Positions 60,694-64,000 of a stretch of 64,000 nucleotides of DNA are shown piece after piece. A program made the translations under genes and the position numbers. The stretch comes from Clostridium_AM tanneri (GTDB taxonomy: Bacteria; Bacillota; Clostridia; Clostridiales; Clostridiaceae), in the NCBI RefSeq assembly GCF_033659955.1, contig NZ_JARUJP010000001.1:186001-250000 (forward strand), in the 5' to 3' direction. Position 1 is the first letter of the stretch, and each line of letters opens with the position of its first letter. The notes under the pieces were generated by a model. It was not told the origin of the DNA. It saw nothing but the letters and a program-made list of their open reading frames with translations, and did not search any database.

Positions 60694-62553
60694 ATGAAAA
60701 AAGTAAGTTTCTTTATGAATGCCTATATAGATTTATTTTTATTTGTACTTTTTATAACAATTAAAATTCTAGTTTACGGTAGTCAAATGCAGCCAGACTA
60801 TTTCTCCTATGCTGCACTATTGCCTCCAGTACTTGCTTCAGTTTTAATTCTATCTGCTATATCTCTTTTATTTAAAAATAAATTTCGGATAAAATTCTTA
60901 TATATCTGTAACCTTCTCATAACCCTTTTTATAATAGGCGATTTAACTTATTTTAGGTATTTTAAGGACGTTATATCTATACCGGTTTTAGTAAACGGTG
61001 TTGCCTTGGGAGCAGTTAAATCCAGTGTGGCTAGTCTCATAAAATTAACTGATTTCCTTTACGCTGCTGACCTTTTGCTTATGGTGCCTTTCATTAGGGG
61101 TTATAGAGCTAAAGATAACTTAGAGTTGCCAAAAAAACTTAGGTTTTCACTTCTTATGATTTGTTTAATTATAGGGTTAACTGCCAACATTAAAAGCTTT
61201 TACAGCTTATCAAAGGAGCAGCCTAGACTTTTAAGTACAATGTATAACAAGGTATATATAACTAGAAAACTTGGTGCTGTAAACTACCACAGTTTGGACC
61301 TTTATAATTCTATATCTGCCGGTATAAGCAGGTTAACTCCTCTTTCCAATGTAGAGGAAAAAGAAATAAGAACCTTTCTGCAGACAAACTCCCGAGAAGA
61401 ATCTAACTTAAAAGGAGCTGCGAAAGGCAAAAACCTGATTATGATTCAGGTAGAGGCTCTTCAAGGCTTTGTTATAGATAGTAAGGTTAACGGTGAAGAA
61501 ATAACTCCTAATTTAAATAAGCTAGCTAAAAATAGTGTTTACTTTAATAATATATTTTATCAAACTGCAGCTGGAGGAACTTCTGATGCAGAGTTTATGA
61601 CAAATAACTCCTTATACCCTGCTTCTTCTGGTGCCGCTTACTTTTTATATGCTGGCAACGAATTTAATGGAATGCCTGAAAACTTTAAAGAAGCTGGATA
61701 CGATACTGCTGCCCTACATGGTTTTACAGAGACATTCTGGAATAGAAACGTAATGTATAAAAAGCTTGGATTTAATAATTTTTACGGAGAAAAAAGTTAT
61801 ACAGTTGATGAAACTGTTGGCCTTGGTCTAAGTGACAAGTCCTTTTTAAATCAAGCAGTAGAAAAGATAAAGACCTTGAATAAGCCCTACTATAGCTTTT
61901 TAATAACCTTAAGTAGTCACTTTCCTTATGATGATCCTAGCAAGTACGGCACCTTTAATGTAGCTTCCTATGAAGGCACTCTTCTTGGAAATTACATGAA
62001 GTCTATACATTACACTGATGAACAGCTTGGAATTTTCTTTGATAAGCTAGATAAAGAAGGAATATTAAAAGATTCTGTAGTGGTTCTATATGGAGATCAC
62101 TATGCTATTCCTAAGGAACAGATAAATCAGTTATCTACATTTTTAAATAAATCTTCCCTATCAGATATAGAGTGGGCTCAGCTTCAGAAGGTACCATTAA
62201 TTATCCACTTCCCTAATGAATCTCCTAAGGGCGTAAATGACATCTATGCTGGCCAAATAGATATCTATCCGACACTATGTAATTTATTTAGTCTTCCAAA
62301 TAAGGGCTTAATGGGTAGGGATTTATTTAACTCTAAAGAGGAAAAAGTAGTTTTTAGGGATGGTTCCTTTACTGATGGGAAGTATTACTATATGGCCCAA
62401 ACTAACACCTACTACAACCTAACTACCTATGAAAAAGTAAGAGAAACAGAGATCTTAAAAAAGAAAAAAGATGATGTAATAAATCAGCTAGAGTATTCTG
62501 ATGATATTTTAAAGCACAACCTGCTAAAAAAGTTTAAATCAGAAGATAAATAA
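60694..62553 (+). CDS. Lipoteichoic-acid-synthase-like sulfatase-fold membrane enzyme
   Basis: 619 residues: five N-terminal membrane segments (to about residue 165), then an extracellular sulfatase-fold domain. The catalytic threonine is expected in AAGGTSDAEFMTNNSLYPA; metal ligands are in IQVEALQ, FTETFWNRN and LYGDHYAIP. LtaS-type enzymes transfer glycerol phosphate from phosphatidylglycerol to build lipoteichoic acid. GGAGG precedes the ATG at 60694, and the TTG frame upstream overlaps it. Confidence 0.88.
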   Translation: MKKVSFFMNAYIDLFLFVLFITIKILVYGSQMQPDYFSYAALLPPVLASVLILSAISLLFKNKFRIKFLYICNLLITLFIIGDLTYFRYFKDVISIPVLVNGVALGAVKSSVASLIKLTDFLYAADLLLMVPFIRGYRAKDNLELPKKLRFSLLMICLIIGLTANIKSFYSLSKEQPRLLSTMYNKVYITRKLGAVNYHSLDLYNSISAGISRLTPLSNVEEKEIRTFLQTNSREESNLKGAAKGKNLIMIQVEALQGFVIDSKVNGEEITPNLNKLAKNSVYFNNIFYQTAAGGTSDAEFMTNNSLYPASSGAAYFLYAGNEFNGMPENFKEAGYDTAALHGFTETFWNRNVMYKKLGFNNFYGEKSYTVDETVGLGLSDKSFLNQAVEKIKTLNKPYYSFLITLSSHFPYDDPSKYGTFNVASYEGTLLGNYMKSIHYTDEQLGIFFDKLDKEGILKDSVVVLYGDHYAIPKEQINQLSTFLNKSSLSDIEWAQLQKVPLIIHFPNESPKGVNDIYAGQIDIYPTLCNLFSLPNKGLMGRDLFNSKEEKVVFRDGSFTDGKYYYMAQTNTYYNLTTYEKVRETEILKKKKDDVINQLEYSDDILKHNLLKKFKSEDK

Positions 62554-62582
62554 TAGCATAACAATAATATATAAACTTTTTT

Positions 62583-62618
62583 GAAGCTTTCCCTCTATGG
62601 ATAAGCTTCTTTTTATTT
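62583..62618 (+). terminator. Terminator of the LTA-synthase-like gene
   Basis: GAAGCTT/AAGCTTC stem, 13-base loop, followed by TTTTTATTT. Confidence 0.85.
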
Positions 62619-62707
62619 ATATCACTTTATAAGCTAGTAGTGCATATCTATTTTTTATGATAATATCTTATTTGAATAAATAACTTAATGTAATGGCGGT
62701 GTATTTT

Positions 62708-63463
62708 ATGACAATGAACTTAGTATTTTTATGTACAGCTGGATTTTTTGCAGCTCTTATTGATTCGATAGCAGGTGGTGGCGGCATTATAAGCGTTCCT
62801 GCCTTCTTATTAGCAGGTGTTTCTCCTCATATAGCTTTAGGTACAAATAAATTTTCCTCTTCCTGTGCATCCTTTACCAGCTCAATTAAGTTTGCCCAAT
62901 CAGGAAAAGTTGATTTTAAAATTTTAAAGTACTTAATTCCCTTTACTCTAGTTGGTGCTGTTCTTGGGGTAAATACGGTTTTGGCTATAGATACAAAATA
63001 CTTAAATACTATAGTACTTGTGCTTTTATTGTGCGTTGGAGCCTACAGTCTATTTTCAAAAACTATAGGTATGGAAGATAAGTTTGAATCTCTTAATAAA
63101 AAGAATATACTTCTAGGCATGGTCCTTGCACTATCTATGGGATTTTATGATGGTTTCTTCGGCCCTGGTACAGGCTCCTTTTTAATTTTTGGACTTATAT
63201 CTATTTACAGCTTTGACTTTGTACGAGCTGGCGGAAACGGAAAGGTCTTGAACTTTGTAAGTAATATTACTTCTTTAGTTGTTTTCGCAATTAATGGTTC
63301 TATTGATTATAAAATAGGTATACCTGTTGCAATATTTATGATACTTGGTGCAAGAGTTGGAACCAAAGTTGCTCTTTCCAAAGGTGCAAAACTTATGAAA
63401 CCAATCTTTGTAACTATGTCTCTAGCTGTAGCTGTAAAAATGTTATATGGAATGATTAACTAA
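62708..63463 (+). CDS. TauE/SafE-family membrane transporter
   Basis: 251 residues with about eight membrane segments. Typical repeats: GFFAALIDSIAGGGGIISVPAFLLAGVSPHIALGTNKFSS in the first half and MGFYDGFFGPGTGSFLIFGLISIY...GNGKVLNFVSNITSL in the second. Family members export sulfite, sulfoacetate or related anions; the substrate is unknown. The ATG at 62708 has GGCGGTG upstream and is preferred over the ATG at 62693, which has no ribosome site. Confidence 0.85.
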   Translation: MTMNLVFLCTAGFFAALIDSIAGGGGIISVPAFLLAGVSPHIALGTNKFSSSCASFTSSIKFAQSGKVDFKILKYLIPFTLVGAVLGVNTVLAIDTKYLNTIVLVLLLCVGAYSLFSKTIGMEDKFESLNKKNILLGMVLALSMGFYDGFFGPGTGSFLIFGLISIYSFDFVRAGGNGKVLNFVSNITSLVVFAINGSIDYKIGIPVAIFMILGARVGTKVALSKGAKLMKPIFVTMSLAVAVKMLYGMIN

Positions 63464-63479
63464 TGGTAAATATATTATT

Positions 63480-63520
63480 AAAAAGTAAGGCAAATTGATA
63501 CATTTTCCTTACTTTTTATT
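63480..63520 (+). terminator. Terminator of the TauE/SafE gene
   Basis: AAAAAGTAAGG/CCTTACTTTTT stem, then ATTAT. Confidence 0.85.
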
Positions 63521-63644
63521 ATAGTCATATATTTTCCCTTTGAGATTTAAATAAAAAAAGGATTTGCTAAATAAATGTAGAATACATTTCATGGCATGAG
63601 AAATATTAAATTATGTTAATTAAGACTTGAAGGGAGTTTTTACT

Positions 63645-64000
63645 ATGCTAAAAAGAGTTAAACTAAATATGGATCTTATCGAAGCTATGCTTTATTACTG
63701 GCAGGCTACTAATGACAGAGAGAAGGTTTCTGAAAAATACCTCAACGATGTAGCAGATATGGCTGGTCTTACACTTATTTATGATGAGGAATTCAATGAG
63801 GAATCTGTTCGTAAGGTACTAAGTGCTATAACAAATAGAGAACCTTTCTCGGCAGCTAATAAGAAAGAGGGAAGATTCTGGAACAACAATATGTGGATGA
63901 TGGAGGACCTAGGATACACTGATTTAATGGTTCAACCTCTAAAAAAGCTTAATATTGATACTGTTTTAGAAAAACTACAAAATACACCTCTTGGTGAAAA
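63645..64000 (+). CDS. Conserved small protein, TDE2712-like (3' end cut)
   Basis: 118 residues seen before the window ends, no stop reached. GAAGGGAG precedes the ATG. The sequence (LNMDLIEAMLYYWQ, VRKVLSAITNRE, EGRFWNNNMWMMEDLGYTDLMVQPLKKL) fits my memory of the TDE2712 family of about 120-residue proteins of unknown function, so very little is probably missing. No membrane segment or catalytic motif. Confidence 0.6.
   Translation, partial: MLKRVKLNMDLIEAMLYYWQATNDREKVSEKYLNDVADMAGLTLIYDEEFNEESVRKVLSAITNREPFSAANKKEGRFWNNNMWMMEDLGYTDLMVQPLKKLNIDTVLEKLQNTPLGE

Noticed and set aside
1..64000. CRISPR array, prophage, rRNA or tRNA genes
   Set aside because: Looked for regular spaced repeats, phage gene clusters and RNA gene signatures on both strands; none seen.

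Overview
The window is 64 kb of a low-GC, AT-rich, spore-forming anaerobe of the Firmicutes, most likely a Clostridium in the broad sense. The evidence is the codon use (AGA arginine, A/T third positions), strong AGGAGG-type ribosome binding sites, frequent TTG and GTG starts, pyruvate:ferredoxin oxidoreductase, a glycyl-radical decarboxylase, a small SASP-like spore protein and paired che/glp/parEC operons of clostridial type. I see no rRNA, tRNA, CRISPR array, prophage or intact insertion sequence. One short transposase-like remnant lies near 57.1 kb.

Layout. 1-6 kb (minus): chemotaxis operon cheW-cheD-cheB-cheR-cheA (cheA cut by the window edge) behind a good sigma-D promoter, with a FapA/DUF342 gene upstream. 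6.2-11 kb (minus): a glucose-type PTS permease and its PRD antiterminator, co-directional with a class IV aminotransferase and a HAD phosphatase, then a Cys-rich DUF1292 protein. 11.4-17 kb: nifJ (PFOR), murG and a small SASP-like gene. 17-27.6 kb: a PAS histidine kinase, a GntR/RCK_C (BusR-like) regulator, recJ, a SagB-type oxidoreductase, a copper chaperone, an M16 peptidase, a KimA-type potassium transporter and a DJ-1 protein. 27.7-30.9 kb: glpF-glpP-glpK with cre sites and leader structures. 31-36 kb: the parE-parC pair. 36-41 kb: mnmH with an attenuator-like leader, and an amino acid permease with a perfect sigma-54 promoter next to a sigma-54 activator whose receiver domain has lost its phosphorylation site. 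41-46 kb: htpG under a CIRCE element, a chemoreceptor, and a Crp-like regulator. 46.4-50.4 kb: hpdB-hpdC-hpdA, the complete 4-hydroxyphenylacetate decarboxylase (p-cresol) system with all known catalytic residues. 50.6-54.2 kb: a divergent peptide module (POT transporter; Xaa-Pro dipeptidase and proline iminopeptidase). 54.5-64 kb: a PadR/membrane-protein pair with palindromic operators, a polysaccharide deacetylase, a CDF metal transporter, rlmD, an LTA-synthase-like gene, a TauE-type permease and an incomplete TDE2712-like gene.

How the parts fit. The picture is an amino-acid- and peptide-fermenting motile anaerobe. Proline peptides are imported and hydrolysed, and tyrosine-derived 4-hydroxyphenylacetate is decarboxylated to p-cresol. 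Glycerol and glucose are taken up under carbon-catabolite-type and antitermination control, and pyruvate is oxidised by PFOR. The most unusual regulatory object is the 38.1-41.1 kb permease/activator pair. It combines a textbook -24/-12 promoter, a 19-bp perfect inverted repeat in enhancer position, and an enhancer-binding protein that cannot be phosphorylated in the normal way.
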